The notes below the pieces were generated by a model. The model had not been told where the DNA came from and made no database searches. It saw nothing but the letters and a program-made list of their open reading frames with translations. Both the position numbers and the translations under genes were made by a program. Below are positions 39,754 to 48,147 of a stretch of DNA of 64,000 nucleotides, piece after piece. The stretch is from Thermoanaerobacter wiegelii Rt8.B1 (lineage in GTDB: Bacteria > Bacillota > Thermoanaerobacteria > Thermoanaerobacterales > Thermoanaerobacteraceae): NCBI RefSeq assembly GCF_000147695.2, contig NC_015958.1:2339501-2403500 (forward strand), in the 5' to 3' direction. Numbering within the stretch: the stretch's first letter is position 1; each line of letters starts with the position of its first letter.

Positions 39754-40344
39754 TTATATTCCTACTATATTTTCGGCATTTATCTCTTTTTCTTCAAAGA
39801 AAAGAATAAGTTTTTCCATTTCAAAGTCCATTAGCGTTTTTGCATAAGCTACGTACAAATCAATTTTACCTTTTCTTTTGTTAAGATATTTAAAAAGTTT
39901 TCTTTTATTATTTATAACATAATTTGCCTCTCCTTTGCTTATTTCTAACAAAAGAGCAAGTTTTAGATCTACATACTCACTTAAATTTGCGACATAATTT
40001 ATAATTTGCACTTTTATATAAGGATGCATTTTTTCTAAACTTTTGCCACTAATATTTTTTATACTCTGGTCAATAACATTTTTTAAAGTCAATTTCACAG
40101 ATTCTTCTACCACTTTGGACAAAGTTTTATCTAAAAGCTGAATAGATGTATAACATCTTATTCCCCCTAATTTTTCAATTGTCTCCATCATCTTCTCATT
40201 AAAGCTTTCCTTTTCTAATAAACTTATGACATTTACAATTACACCTCTTTTTCTCATCATCTCTATAATTTGCTCCCATTTTGCTGACAAATCAGTTATA
40301 TCGCCGTCAGTAATAATGACCATTTCTTTTAAAATTATAGACAC
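39754..40344 (-). CDS. YabS-like VWA-domain protein
   Basis: A 196-residue protein with a truncated-looking von Willebrand A fold: VIITDGDITDL (MIDAS-like DGD) and later segments to about residue 90, then a charged helical tail. In B. subtilis yabS occupies the same place between spoIIE and tilS, which is the main support. The start is GTG 40344, with GGAGGGG six bases before it; that site can pair with sequence just after spoIIE. The neighbouring protein kinase gene yabT of Bacillus is missing. Confidence 0.7.
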   Translation of the reverse strand: MSIILKEMVIITDGDITDLSAKWEQIIEMMRKRGVIVNVISLLEKESFNEKMMETIEKLGGIRCYTSIQLLDKTLSKVVEESVKLTLKNVIDQSIKNISGKSLEKMHPYIKVQIINYVANLSEYVDLKLALLLEISKGEANYVINNKRKLFKYLNKRKGKIDLYVAYAKTLMDFEMEKLILFFEEKEINAENIVGI

Positions 40345-40347
40345 AAA

Positions 40348-40411
40348 AACCCCTCCACAAAAGTATTCCTTTAATCGCCTCGATATATTGTCTCCACATT
40401 GTGGAAGGGTT
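40348..40411 (-). promoter_or_regulatory. Inverted repeat that can sequester the yabS-like ribosome binding site
   Basis: AACCCCTCCACAA (40348-40360) and TTGTGGAAGGGTT (40399-40411) are complementary over 13 bases with one G-T pair. On the transcript the downstream arm contains the GGAGGGG of the VWA gene, so the structure would hide it; it could also attenuate read-through from spoIIE. Confidence 0.5.
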
Positions 40412-40429
40412 ATTCCAATTTATTAACTT

Positions 40430-42775
40430 TTATATTTTCTTCCATACCTTTGAAACCAAAATTGTCATATCGTCCTTTGGAGTATTATTACACAATTCCA
40501 AACATTTTTTCATTAACGCATCTGCCATATCCTGAGGATTCCTCGTGTTGATTTCACTAATTAACCTTGAAAATTCTACTTCTTTATCCTTCTCAAAACA
40601 CTCCAACACTCCATCAGTGACTAAAATCACAAAATCTCCATCTTTTAATTTTCTTTCATGTATATCTGCCTCTATATCTTCCAAAATGCCAATGGGCAAA
40701 GAACTGGATTCTATAATCTCAACCTCATTCCCTCTTTTTATAAAGGTAGCACAAGAGCCAATTTTTATAAATTCTGCTTCTCCAGTGAACTTGTCCAGAA
40801 ACATTATATCCACAGTAGAAAACATTTCTTCTGCAGACCGCAAAGCCAAAATAGAGTTTAATGTTTGAATAACTAAATGTTTATCAAAGCCTGCCTCTAT
40901 AAATTTCTCCAGCAAAGAAATGGTAGTAGTGCTCTCTGCAGCCGCTTTATATCCAATCCCCATTCCATCGCTTAAAGCTGCCATATATTTTCCATCTTCT
41001 AAGTCCATAAAAGAATAAGTATCTCCAGAAATCTTGGCTTTTGACTTACTAACTCTGCTTATACCCGTTAAGACTTGCAAGCTCTCTGCTTTTGTAAGAG
41101 TAAGTACACATCTTCCATTGTGGTCTATAGAGCATAACCTACTTTTTCTCTCATATCTTTCCCCCATAATTTCAGATACAATAGGGACAATCTTTTTGTC
41201 ACATTCCTTAGCAAAACATGCCTTTTTATATATTTTTACGTTAACATTTTCGTCTCCTGTGTCATAAATTAGCACATCCTCCACAGGTATGCCCTTTTTG
41301 TCCAATTCCACCATCATTATTTGTTCTAATTCATCTTTAAAAGTGACATTCATGCTAATATCACTAGCCATATTAGATATTGCATCAGCAACTCCTTTTA
41401 ACTGAGTAGCAATAAGTCCTTTAGCATCTTTTAGCCTTTCTCTCCACTGCATGCTTATTTTGTAAATGCCTAAGTAATATTTAGTTGTACTCATAAGTTC
41501 AGAAAATCTTATACATTTTCTATACAGTTTATTGTCCTCAATACTACTATTTTTTTCAAGATGTTCTATCAACTCAAACATGCTTTTATAAGTATTGTAA
41601 AACTCCTTGTCCCAACAAGTTTTATACATGACACATTGAGTACAGGTCTTATTGGCAATTTCCTCAAACAAATAAGAAATATCTTTGTGGTCTAATACCT
41701 TTTCATTTACTTGTTTAAAACTTTTAGAGAGCTCTTCAAATACTTGAGAATACTCTTTAAGTTTGCCTGTCACTACTTCTTTTAATTTTTCATTGTAATT
41801 TCTGTTGTTTAAATTTTTATTACCCTTTACTATTTCCTCCGCCTTTACTATGTACTTCTTAGGAAGTGCTACAAACATTAAAGAAGCTAACACAATATCA
41901 TAAGGATTTACAAGCATATCCACAGTTGAAGTTACATAAAATGTAATAATAAAAATGGCAGTTAAAAAGCCTATAATAACTCCAATTCTATGCAATTTTT
42001 TCAAACTACCGGCCAACAAGCCTGCAAATCCAAAAAGCCCTATGGAGACTGGCATTTGGAAAAAAGATAAGCTTCCAAGAAGCCCCATAGTTGTGCCGAT
42101 ACTTGCTCCTACTCCAGCCCCACCTATATAAGAGGCTAAAAGTATTATAAATATCCCTAATATCCCATTGAGAGTAAATTTCCACACATTCAAATGATTC
42201 ATTCCTAGAATAAATAGCCCTATAAATATACTCAAAGATATCAACTCTTCATTGGAAACAATTTTTCTGTTTATATTCAAAATAAATGAAACAGCGTGGT
42301 TAAAAATAAAAACCATTAACATTGCAGTGACAGACTCATATAGGCTCATCATAATGTCAAAAAGCAAAAAGCCATAAATATAGCTGAATATAAGATCTGC
42401 GCTAAAAAGAGAAATAAAAGTAATGAAAGAGGTTTTAATAATATTTTGAGGTTTAATTTTTAGAAGCCCTTCTAATGAAAAGATCAAAACAAGCGCTAAA
42501 AGGTATTTAAAACTATTGACATTGGGTAAAGTTAATATTCCCAACCATACTCCTATTCCTGTTAAAAGATATCGCTTTTTATACATTAAAAGGGTTGCAA
42601 AAAAAGCAATGCCGAAAGGCAAAAGACTATTGAAAATAACAGCTCGCCCTATAAAAAAGCTTATAACTGACAATAATATAATCTGTTGAATGTTTTTAGA
42701 AAGATTTTTTTGAGTATTTTCTGTCAAGGGAGTTTTTATAACTCTTTTATAAGGTAAAATATTTATATTTTGCAT
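40430..42775 (-). CDS. spoIIE: Stage II sporulation protein E
   Basis: PP2C-type phosphatase at the polar septum that dephosphorylates SpoIIAA and so activates sigma F in the forespore. The 781 residues have about ten N-terminal membrane segments (to ~residue 315), a central regulatory region with clustered cysteines (CTQCVMYKTCW) and a C-terminal PP2C domain with ALSDGMGIGYKAAAEST and VILVTDGVLE. Slightly shorter than the 827-residue Bacillus protein. A Spo0A-box-like site and a promoter with a 22-bp spacer lie upstream. Confidence 0.95.
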   Translation of the reverse strand: MQNINILPYKRVIKTPLTENTQKNLSKNIQQIILLSVISFFIGRAVIFNSLLPFGIAFFATLLMYKKRYLLTGIGVWLGILTLPNVNSFKYLLALVLIFSLEGLLKIKPQNIIKTSFITFISLFSADLIFSYIYGFLLFDIMMSLYESVTAMLMVFIFNHAVSFILNINRKIVSNEELISLSIFIGLFILGMNHLNVWKFTLNGILGIFIILLASYIGGAGVGASIGTTMGLLGSLSFFQMPVSIGLFGFAGLLAGSLKKLHRIGVIIGFLTAIFIITFYVTSTVDMLVNPYDIVLASLMFVALPKKYIVKAEEIVKGNKNLNNRNYNEKLKEVVTGKLKEYSQVFEELSKSFKQVNEKVLDHKDISYLFEEIANKTCTQCVMYKTCWDKEFYNTYKSMFELIEHLEKNSSIEDNKLYRKCIRFSELMSTTKYYLGIYKISMQWRERLKDAKGLIATQLKGVADAISNMASDISMNVTFKDELEQIMMVELDKKGIPVEDVLIYDTGDENVNVKIYKKACFAKECDKKIVPIVSEIMGERYERKSRLCSIDHNGRCVLTLTKAESLQVLTGISRVSKSKAKISGDTYSFMDLEDGKYMAALSDGMGIGYKAAAESTTTISLLEKFIEAGFDKHLVIQTLNSILALRSAEEMFSTVDIMFLDKFTGEAEFIKIGSCATFIKRGNEVEIIESSSLPIGILEDIEADIHERKLKDGDFVILVTDGVLECFEKDKEVEFSRLISEINTRNPQDMADALMKKCLELCNNTPKDDMTILVSKVWKKI

Positions 42776-42803
42776 AAAAAAACCACCACCTCTTTTTTTC
42801 TAA

Positions 42804-42869
42804 ATTATAGCACCATGGCGATGGTTTTATTTGTTAATTTTTGCTATATATGTAATTTTTCTTTCGACA
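42804..42869 (-). promoter_or_regulatory. Candidate spoIIE promoter with Spo0A box
   Basis: On the minus strand TATAAT (42804-42809) is preceded 22 bases upstream by TTAACA (42832-42837), and the Spo0A core TGTCGAA lies at 42863-42869. B. subtilis spoIIE and spoIIG promoters also use unusually long (21-22 bp) spacers and are activated by phosphorylated Spo0A, so the layout is meaningful. Confidence 0.62.
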
Positions 42870-42877
42870 TAAAAAAT

Positions 42878-42901
42878 AATGTCGCACTTTTGTGCGACAT
42901 T
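42878..42901 (-). terminator. Terminator of the tRNA-Glu transcript
   Basis: AATGTCGCAC and GTGCGACATT pair around TTTT, followed by an AT-rich run with T6 on the minus strand. It lies 18 bp past the tRNA gene, separating it from spoIIE. Confidence 0.8.
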
Positions 42902-42918
42902 TTATTTCTTAACTTAAA

Positions 42919-42993
42919 TGGTGACCCCGACGGGATTCGAACCCGTGTTGCCGCCGTGAAAGGGCGGTGTCTTAACCTCTTGACCACGGGGCC
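42919..42993 (-). tRNA. tRNA-Glu (anticodon UUC)
   Basis: The minus strand reads as a complete 75-nt tRNA: acceptor GGCCCCG pairing CGGGGTC, D arm with GGTCAAGAGGTTAAGACA-type loop, anticodon loop CTTTCAC (UUC), T arm with GGTTCGAATCC, and an encoded ACCA end. It sits alone between the methyltransferase and spoIIE. Confidence 0.97.
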
Positions 42994-43061
42994 ACAAAAG
43001 ACATTACTTATTTTATCATATTTTCATGTCTTGTCAACGATAAATTTTTCCTTAATAATTG

Positions 43062-43589
43062 TCATTTTTTGGATATAAAAATATCTGTCCTTTCTGACTT
43101 TTTTATTTCTCCTATTAAAGCATATTCGACTTCTAAATACTTTGCAATATCTTCAATGCTTATATTTGCTTCATGATAGCTTCCTCTTTCTTTGTGTCTT
43201 TCAGCAACAACTTTCCTCCCATATTCGCTTAATTCGGATATAAGAATACTACCGCCTTTTTTACAGACCCTCACCATCTCATCCAGTACCTTTTTATAAT
43301 CCCTCATGTGATGCATGGCATTGTATGTAGCCACAACCTCAAAGGTTTCATCTAAAAATGGAAGATTGTGAGCATCTCCCTGAAGTAGCAAAATATTTTC
43401 CAAAATTACACTTTCTTTCAAAAGGTCTTCTGCTCTTTTTAAAGCATCTTTACTCTCATCAATAGACACGACTTGATATCCGTATTCAGCCAAAGCGGCT
43501 GCCATTCGTCCCCGTCCTGTACCAATATCAAGAGCTTTTCCACTTCCTCTGCCTAACATTTCCACAGCTTCTTTTACATCTCTCTCCAT
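43062..43589 (-). CDS. Class I SAM-dependent methyltransferase
   Basis: A 175-residue protein with the SAM-binding fold: motif I ALDIGTGRGRMAAALAE, motif II VVSIDESKDAL, and the LLLQGDAHNLPFLDETFEVV acidic loop, close to the UbiE/COQ5-like group. The short C-terminus and lack of family-specific signatures leave the substrate unknown. Its upstream region is interrupted 40 bp from the start codon by an insertion sequence, so its original promoter may have been displaced. GAGGTGAAAC lies before the ATG. Confidence 0.8.
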   Translation of the reverse strand: MERDVKEAVEMLGRGSGKALDIGTGRGRMAAALAEYGYQVVSIDESKDALKRAEDLLKESVILENILLLQGDAHNLPFLDETFEVVATYNAMHHMRDYKKVLDEMVRVCKKGGSILISELSEYGRKVVAERHKERGSYHEANISIEDIAKYLEVEYALIGEIKKSERTDIFISKK

Positions 43590-43671
43590 AGTTTCACCTC
43601 AAAAACTTTTTATATTTATTATCTCTCTTGATAGTGTAAAATTATCGTAGGATTTTTAAAGTGAAAAAAAC

Positions 43672-43735
43672 AAGAGACAACCCCTGTGATAAAATAGAAA
43701 TAGGAAACAAAACATCACAGAAAGGGGTGTCTCTT
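43672..43735 (+). promoter_or_regulatory. Hairpin that occludes the transposase start
   Basis: AAGAGACAACCCCTGTGAT (43672-43690) can pair with 43714-43735, which reads ATCAC...GGGGTGTCTCTT and directly precedes the GTG start. The ribosome binding site GGGGTG lies in the stem. Read-through transcripts from outside would form it, a known way for insertion sequences to limit transposase made from neighbouring promoters. Confidence 0.55.
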
Positions 43736-45139
43736 GTGAAAAAATATATTTTTGAAGATATTATACTACAAAATGCTCTAAATTTCACTAGAGAAGTGAT
43801 AGAAATTTTTGGTGATTTATTAAACGAAGGAATGGATATTACAAGACTTGTAGCAAGAATAAAGGAAATCACGGACAAACTAGGTAGTGAAGTAATAGAA
43901 GCAATTATTGAAGAGTTAGATAGGATAATAAAAGAAGACAAGAGAAGGAAAGAAAAATGGATAGTAGAAAGAAAAGATAAAAAGAGGTTAACGACAATTC
44001 TTGGAGATATTGAATATGAGAGGACATATTACAAATCTAGGCAGGATGGGAGATATACATATTTGGTGGATGATGCATTAGAGATAGGGCGGCACGATAG
44101 GATAGAAAAGGGAGTAAAGATAAAGTTAGTAGAAAACGCGATAGAAGAATCATATGAAAGAAGTAGTAAAAAAGCATGTCCAGAGGAGCTAAGTAAACAG
44201 ACGGTATTAAACGCAATAAGGGAAATAGGGGAAGTAGAAGTAAAGAGAGAAATAAAAGAGAAGAAAGAAGTAAGGGTATTATACATAGAGGCAGATGAAG
44301 ACCATGTACCTTTACAAGAGGGTGGAGATGAAACACCTCGATTGGTGTACATACATGAAGGGAGGGAAGAGAGAAACGGAAGAAACGTACTGAAAAATGT
44401 GTATTACAAGGCATACGTAGGAGAGAAAGCTGAAGACATATGGATAGATGTAGCAAATTACATAGAAGAAAATTACAAGGAAGAGAAGATAGAGAAGATA
44501 TACATAGCAGGAGATGGAGCGCCGTGGATAAAAGAGGGATTAGAGTGGATAGTAAAATCAAGGTTTGTGTTAGACAGATATCATTTAAACAAATACGTAT
44601 TAAAAGCTACATCGAAAGAGCCAAAATACAGGGATAAGATATGGAGAGCAATAAATGAAGGAGATAAAGAAGAACTAAAGAAGGTATTTAATGAACTAAT
44701 AAAGGTAACAAAGGAAGAGAGAGAAAAAGAGAAGGTAAAAGAGGCGAAGAGGTACATACTAAATAATTGGGAAGGAGTAGAGATATACAGTAAAGACAAA
44801 GATGTAATAGGGTGCAGTGCAGAAGGGCATATAAGTCATGTATTTTCTTCTAGATTAAGTAGGAATCCATTAGGATGGAGTAGAGAAGGATTAAAGTTAA
44901 TGGCGAAATTAAGAGTATTCAGCAAGAATGGAGGAGATTTGAGAGAAATAGAATGGGGTAAGAAAGAGAATATAAATGAAGGGAGCTACAAATTAACGAA
45001 GAAGCAAATAAAAGAGGCGGTAAGGAGAGTTAAAACGTCTACAAATGAAAAAATAAATAATATTACGGTTTTGAATATAGGGAAAGTAACACCAATATAT
45101 AAGGTTTTAAGAGCAATAAAATATGCGCAAGTTATATAA
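43736..45139 (+). CDS. ISLre2-family (UPF0236) transposase
   Basis: Catalyses movement of the surrounding element. The 468-residue protein belongs to the UPF0236 group, common in Thermoanaerobacter. Recognisable parts are [36 protein letters not shown] (first acidic catalytic region), [15 protein letters not shown] and [12 protein letters not shown] (DRYH region), and [15 protein letters not shown] near the end. I start at GTG 43736, preceded by AAGGGGTG; the reading could extend to 43661 but would run into the terminal repeat. The frame is intact to the stop. Confidence 0.9.
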   Translation: MKKYIFEDIILQNALNFTREVIEIFGDLLNEGMDITRLVARIKEITDKLGSEVIEAIIEELDRIIKEDKRRKEKWIVERKDKKRLTTILGDIEYERTYYKSRQDGRYTYLVDDALEIGRHDRIEKGVKIKLVENAIEESYERSSKKACPEELSKQTVLNAIREIGEVEVKREIKEKKEVRVLYIEADEDHVPLQEGGDETPRLVYIHEGREERNGRNVLKNVYYKAYVGEKAEDIWIDVANYIEENYKEEKIEKIYIAGDGAPWIKEGLEWIVKSRFVLDRYHLNKYVLKATSKEPKYRDKIWRAINEGDKEELKKVFNELIKVTKEEREKEKVKEAKRYILNNWEGVEIYSKDKDVIGCSAEGHISHVFSSRLSRNPLGWSREGLKLMAKLRVFSKNGGDLREIEWGKKENINEGSYKLTKKQIKEAVRRVKTSTNEKINNITVLNIGKVTPIYKVLRAIKYAQVI

Positions 45140-45298
45140 AATGCATGATAAGTTGAAGGCGGAAATTAACTAAGTTTCAGGGGTTGTCTTAAAAAAATCC
45201 TACAGTATCTTGACACTATCATCTCTCTTTTTGTACTTTAATAAAACGCAAAAACATGCTATACTAATTAAAGTACTAATAAAATCACTCCTCTATAA

Positions 45299-45330
45299 TA
45301 AATGCGGTATTTTTATACCGCATCCTTTTT
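45299..45330 (+). terminator. Hairpin with T run, no plus-strand gene before it
   Basis: ATGCGGTA and TACCGCAT pair around a short T-rich loop and are followed by CCTTTTTGG on the plus strand. The nearest plus-strand gene upstream is the transposase inside the insertion sequence. It may be a leftover from a lost gene. Confidence 0.5.
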
Positions 45331-45341
45331 GGACTAATATA

Positions 45342-45356
45342 TGCCCCCGTATGGTA
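45342..45356. promoter_or_regulatory. CsoR-like copper operator without an obvious target gene
   Basis: On the minus strand the site reads TACCATACGGGGGCA, which matches the copper-repressor operator core TACCCTACGGGGGTA, as I recall it from B. subtilis, at 13 of 15 positions. The downstream minus-strand sequence has GAGGAG-type bases near 45290 but no open reading frame before the insertion sequence. It could be a relic of a copper operon. Confidence 0.4.
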
Positions 45357-45409
45357 TAGGGTTACGTTAAAAGTATATCACATTCTCTATGTAATGTAAA
45401 TACAGAATT

Positions 45410-46351
45410 TCAGTGTGTTTCTTCTGAAGAAATAATCGGTTGAGACACTTTTCCAAAATAATTTGTCCCCCATACTCCTATCAATATCATAATAGCTCCT
45501 ATTATATGATACCAATAAAAAGCTTCACGTCTTATGGTGATCCCCGCTATTACCGAAATTACTGTGGTCAAATTTGCAAAAACTGAAGCTTGAGATGCAG
45601 GCAATTTTGAAAGAGCGTAATTGTTTAAAAAATACGCTACAACAGAAGATAAAACACCTAGATATAGCACAGGAATAAGTACTCTGTAATCAGTTAAATC
45701 CCTGAAATAGTCAGAAATAGGATAGCCTTTTGCTAATCTATCAATTAAATTTAAAAAATTGAAAGAAATTGCGGCAAACCACATCATGACAAAGGTTATC
45801 TCAATAGGTGAAAATTCTAAAGAAGACTTTCTTGCTAAAATACTGTAAAAAGCTGCAGATAAGACTGCTCCTAAAAGATATACAAAACCTATAATTGACC
45901 TATTACGGCTTTCAACACCTGTCATAAAAATTATAAAAGCAACTCCTGTAACAGACAAAAGAATAAAGAAAAGCTGATACAAAGAAGGCTTTTCCTTTAA
46001 AAATACCGTCGCCAAAGCGGTAACAGCAACAGGAATTAAAGCTATCATCAAACCAGAAAGAGAAGAGGATGTATATTTTACACCATATGTTTCAAATATA
46101 AAATACACAACAGGCTCTGATAGAGACAATAAAAACAATGGCCACAGATTTTTCCCTCTATAATTAAGTTTAATAATTCCAAATACCCACAAAAGAGTAA
46201 TCATAAATGCTGCAAGTAAAAAGCGGTAGGCTATAAGCTCCATAGGAGAAGCTACATCAAGCCCCATAGAGGTAAACATAAAAGAAAATCCAAAAATTGA
46301 TGCCATTCCTATTCCTGCTAAATAAGGATAATAACTCTTTATCCTCTCCAA
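45410..46351 (-). CDS. EamA/DMT-family transporter
   Basis: Inner-membrane drug/metabolite exporter of ten predicted helices (about 313 residues), built of two EamA repeats: MELIAYRFLLAAFMITLLWV in the first and SAAFYSILARKSS with LGVLSSVVAYFLNNYALS in the second, which ends with LPASQASVFANLTTVISVIAG. The substrate is unknown. The start is ambiguous: TTG 46351 has GGGGGTG six bases before it, and an in-frame GTG at 46360 overlaps that site, so I prefer the TTG. It is monocistronic and divergent from the sigma factor gene. Confidence 0.85.
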   Translation of the reverse strand: MERIKSYYPYLAGIGMASIFGFSFMFTSMGLDVASPMELIAYRFLLAAFMITLLWVFGIIKLNYRGKNLWPLFLLSLSEPVVYFIFETYGVKYTSSSLSGLMIALIPVAVTALATVFLKEKPSLYQLFFILLSVTGVAFIIFMTGVESRNRSIIGFVYLLGAVLSAAFYSILARKSSLEFSPIEITFVMMWFAAISFNFLNLIDRLAKGYPISDYFRDLTDYRVLIPVLYLGVLSSVVAYFLNNYALSKLPASQASVFANLTTVISVIAGITIRREAFYWYHIIGAIMILIGVWGTNYFGKVSQPIISSEETH

Positions 46352-46427
46352 ATTTAACACCCCCGCACCTTTTTAAAAACACCGATATAATTATATAGCA
46401 CTTCCCACAAAAAATAAAATCCAGACG

Positions 46428-46444
46428 AAGGGGACGGTTCTTTT
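46428..46444 (+). repeat. GGGGACGGTTCTTTT half-repeat at the broken 5' end of a sigma factor gene
   Basis: The 15-mer GGGGACGGTTCTTTT (46430-46444) is of a type that recurs in clostridial genomes beside REP-associated transposases, usually as half of a palindrome. Only one half is visible here. It sits exactly where the sigma factor gene loses its start codon, so it may mark an old insertion or deletion end. Confidence 0.4.
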
Positions 46445-46530
46445 CATCTGAAAAATTCAGACAAATAGAGGAAAGTTTCAAAGATATCTTTGAAAAATAT
46501 TATCCAAAAGTTTTAAATCAAATTTCTTGG

Positions 46531-46956
46531 ATGATAAAAGACGAATTCAAAGCGGAAGACATTACTCAAGAAGTTTTTATAAAGTATTTTAAAAATCCTC
46601 CCCGTCACAATGAAAATATAGGAGGTTGGTTATCCAAAGTGGCAATAAATCATGCCTTAAATTATATCCGCAGTGAAAAAAACACAAAAACAAGAGAACT
46701 GGAAGTTTTTAAAAACACGCAAGAGGAATTTTTTGAAGACCCTGAAGAAATAGCAATTAAAAGGTTTGAAAGAGCTAAAGTGAAAGAAGTCCTCCTAAAA
46801 ATGAGTAAAAGAGATATGATGTGTCTAATACTTAAACATTCAGGATATAGTTACGAAGAAATAGCAATATCATTGGGAATTAAGAAAACCTCCGTCGGCA
46901 CAACCATAGCAAGAGCACAAAAAAAGTTTAAAGAATTATATGAAAAGGAGGTGTAA
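46531..46956 (+). CDS. ECF-type sigma factor, apparently lacking its normal start
   Basis: Group IV sigma-70 factor. From ATG 46531 the protein has 141 residues: region 2 (AEDITQEVFIKYFKNP, GGWLSKVAINHALNYIRSEK) and region 4 (LKHSGYSYEEIAISLGIKKTSVGTTIARAQKKF). The frame is open upstream to about 46399 and encodes more of region 2.1 (FRQIEESFKDIFEKYYPKVL), which a complete ECF factor should have, but that part has no ATG, GTG or TTG and no ribosome binding site precedes ATG 46531. The gene may be truncated or use a rare start. It is followed at 2 bp by its anti-sigma gene. Confidence 0.75.
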   Translation: MIKDEFKAEDITQEVFIKYFKNPPRHNENIGGWLSKVAINHALNYIRSEKNTKTRELEVFKNTQEEFFEDPEEIAIKRFERAKVKEVLLKMSKRDMMCLILKHSGYSYEEIAISLGIKKTSVGTTIARAQKKFKELYEKEV

Positions 46957-46958
46957 GT

Positions 46959-48143
46959 ATGTGCTACGATGAAGGAACTCTTCAAGCATATCTAGACAGT
47001 GAACTGGATGAAATCACTGCAAAAAATGTAGAAGAACATTTAAAAACTTGCGATGTATGTAGAGAAAAACTTGAACAACTAAAATCCATAAATGAATTCA
47101 CTTCAAAAGCTTTAAAAGCAAGCAATATAGATTTAAATGAAACTTGGGCTACTCTAAATGAAAAATTGAGTAAAAATAATAATAAAGGAGGAATGTTTGC
47201 CATGTTTACAAAGTACAAAAAGGCTATTGCCGCCTTAGTCGTAGTGGCATTTGTAGTTTCCTCAATGCTTTTCCCGCCCCTTAAAAATGCAGAGGCTAAA
47301 ATTCTAAATTTATTGAGACTTAACAAAATGCAGATTATAACTATTACACCTGATGACATTACACAAATTCAAAATGAGTTCTATAATAGAAACATAAAGA
47401 ACATTGACTTAAAAGAATATGGTGAAATATTAAGGTCTGGAAGTTATGAAGGATATGAAGTTTCAATAAATGAAATTGACAAACTAAAGTCCGATGTAGA
47501 TTATAAATTTAAGCTGCCAACTGACGAAAATTTTGAAATTAACCATATATATGTATCAAAGGGTGATGGATTAGAGTTTAAACTTAATGTTGACAAAATA
47601 AATGAATTAATTAAAACATTTGGCGGCACACATCTTTTCCCTAAAGAGCTCAACAATAAGCCTATTACAATAAATGTTGGCACATCTATAAATATTGATA
47701 TAAAAGAAAAAAAGGATAATAATGATACAGAAAATATCAAAAAAAGTATTTATCTTACCATAAATAAAACTCCTGAGATTGTAGTACCAGAAGGGGCAAA
47801 TATAGATAAGGTAATTGATGCCTTGGCTAACCTCCCATTTTTGCCCGACAATTTAAAAAAACAAATTGCAAGTGTAACTGACTGGAAGGAGACATTACCT
47901 ATACCAATGGATGAATCTACAAATGTTAAAGAAATAAATATAAGAGGAAATACAGCTATTATTCTAACAAATAAATATTCTCCAAATATGGCATCTATAG
48001 CATGGAATGAAAACGGAGTAATGTATAGTCTATCAATCTATGGACCCTATGAACCATCTACAGACAAACAAACAATAAATGATGAATTAATAACACAGCA
48101 AAATATAAATACATTAATTCAAATTGCAAATTCAATGAGGTGA
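46959..48143 (+). CDS. Zinc-finger anti-sigma factor with one membrane helix
   Basis: Probable partner of the sigma factor just upstream. The N-terminal zf-HC2 (ZAS) domain has H27, C31 and C34 in HLKTCDVC, the pattern that binds ECF sigma factors. A single membrane helix follows at about residues 87-105 (KAIAALVVVAFVVSSMLFPP), and the remaining ~290 residues form an exported domain of unknown fold. AAGGAGGTG precedes the ATG and overlaps the end of the sigma gene. The ABC exporter genes that follow within 4 bp are likely co-transcribed targets. Confidence 0.85.
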   Translation: MCYDEGTLQAYLDSELDEITAKNVEEHLKTCDVCREKLEQLKSINEFTSKALKASNIDLNETWATLNEKLSKNNNKGGMFAMFTKYKKAIAALVVVAFVVSSMLFPPLKNAEAKILNLLRLNKMQIITITPDDITQIQNEFYNRNIKNIDLKEYGEILRSGSYEGYEVSINEIDKLKSDVDYKFKLPTDENFEINHIYVSKGDGLEFKLNVDKINELIKTFGGTHLFPKELNNKPITINVGTSINIDIKEKKDNNDTENIKKSIYLTINKTPEIVVPEGANIDKVIDALANLPFLPDNLKKQIASVTDWKETLPIPMDESTNVKEINIRGNTAIILTNKYSPNMASIAWNENGVMYSLSIYGPYEPSTDKQTINDELITQQNINTLIQIANSMR

Positions 48144-48147
48144 TCAA

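Larger units (their letters stand above)
43630..45220 (+). mobile_element. Complete ISLre2-family insertion sequence with 9-bp target duplication
   Basis: A 1591-bp element. The ends are inverted repeats: GATAGTGTAAAATTATCGTA at 43630 and, reversed, GATAGTGTCAAGATACTGTA at 45220, matching at 23 of the first 28 positions, with a second shared block GACAACCCCTG further in. It is flanked by the exact direct repeat ATCTCTCTT (43621-43629 and 45221-45229). It carries one intact transposase gene. Undamaged ends and duplication suggest a recent, possibly still active, insertion. Confidence 0.92.

Noticed and set aside
44029..44561. Minus-strand leucine- and serine-rich frames in the insertion sequence
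   Set aside because: Antisense of the intact transposase.
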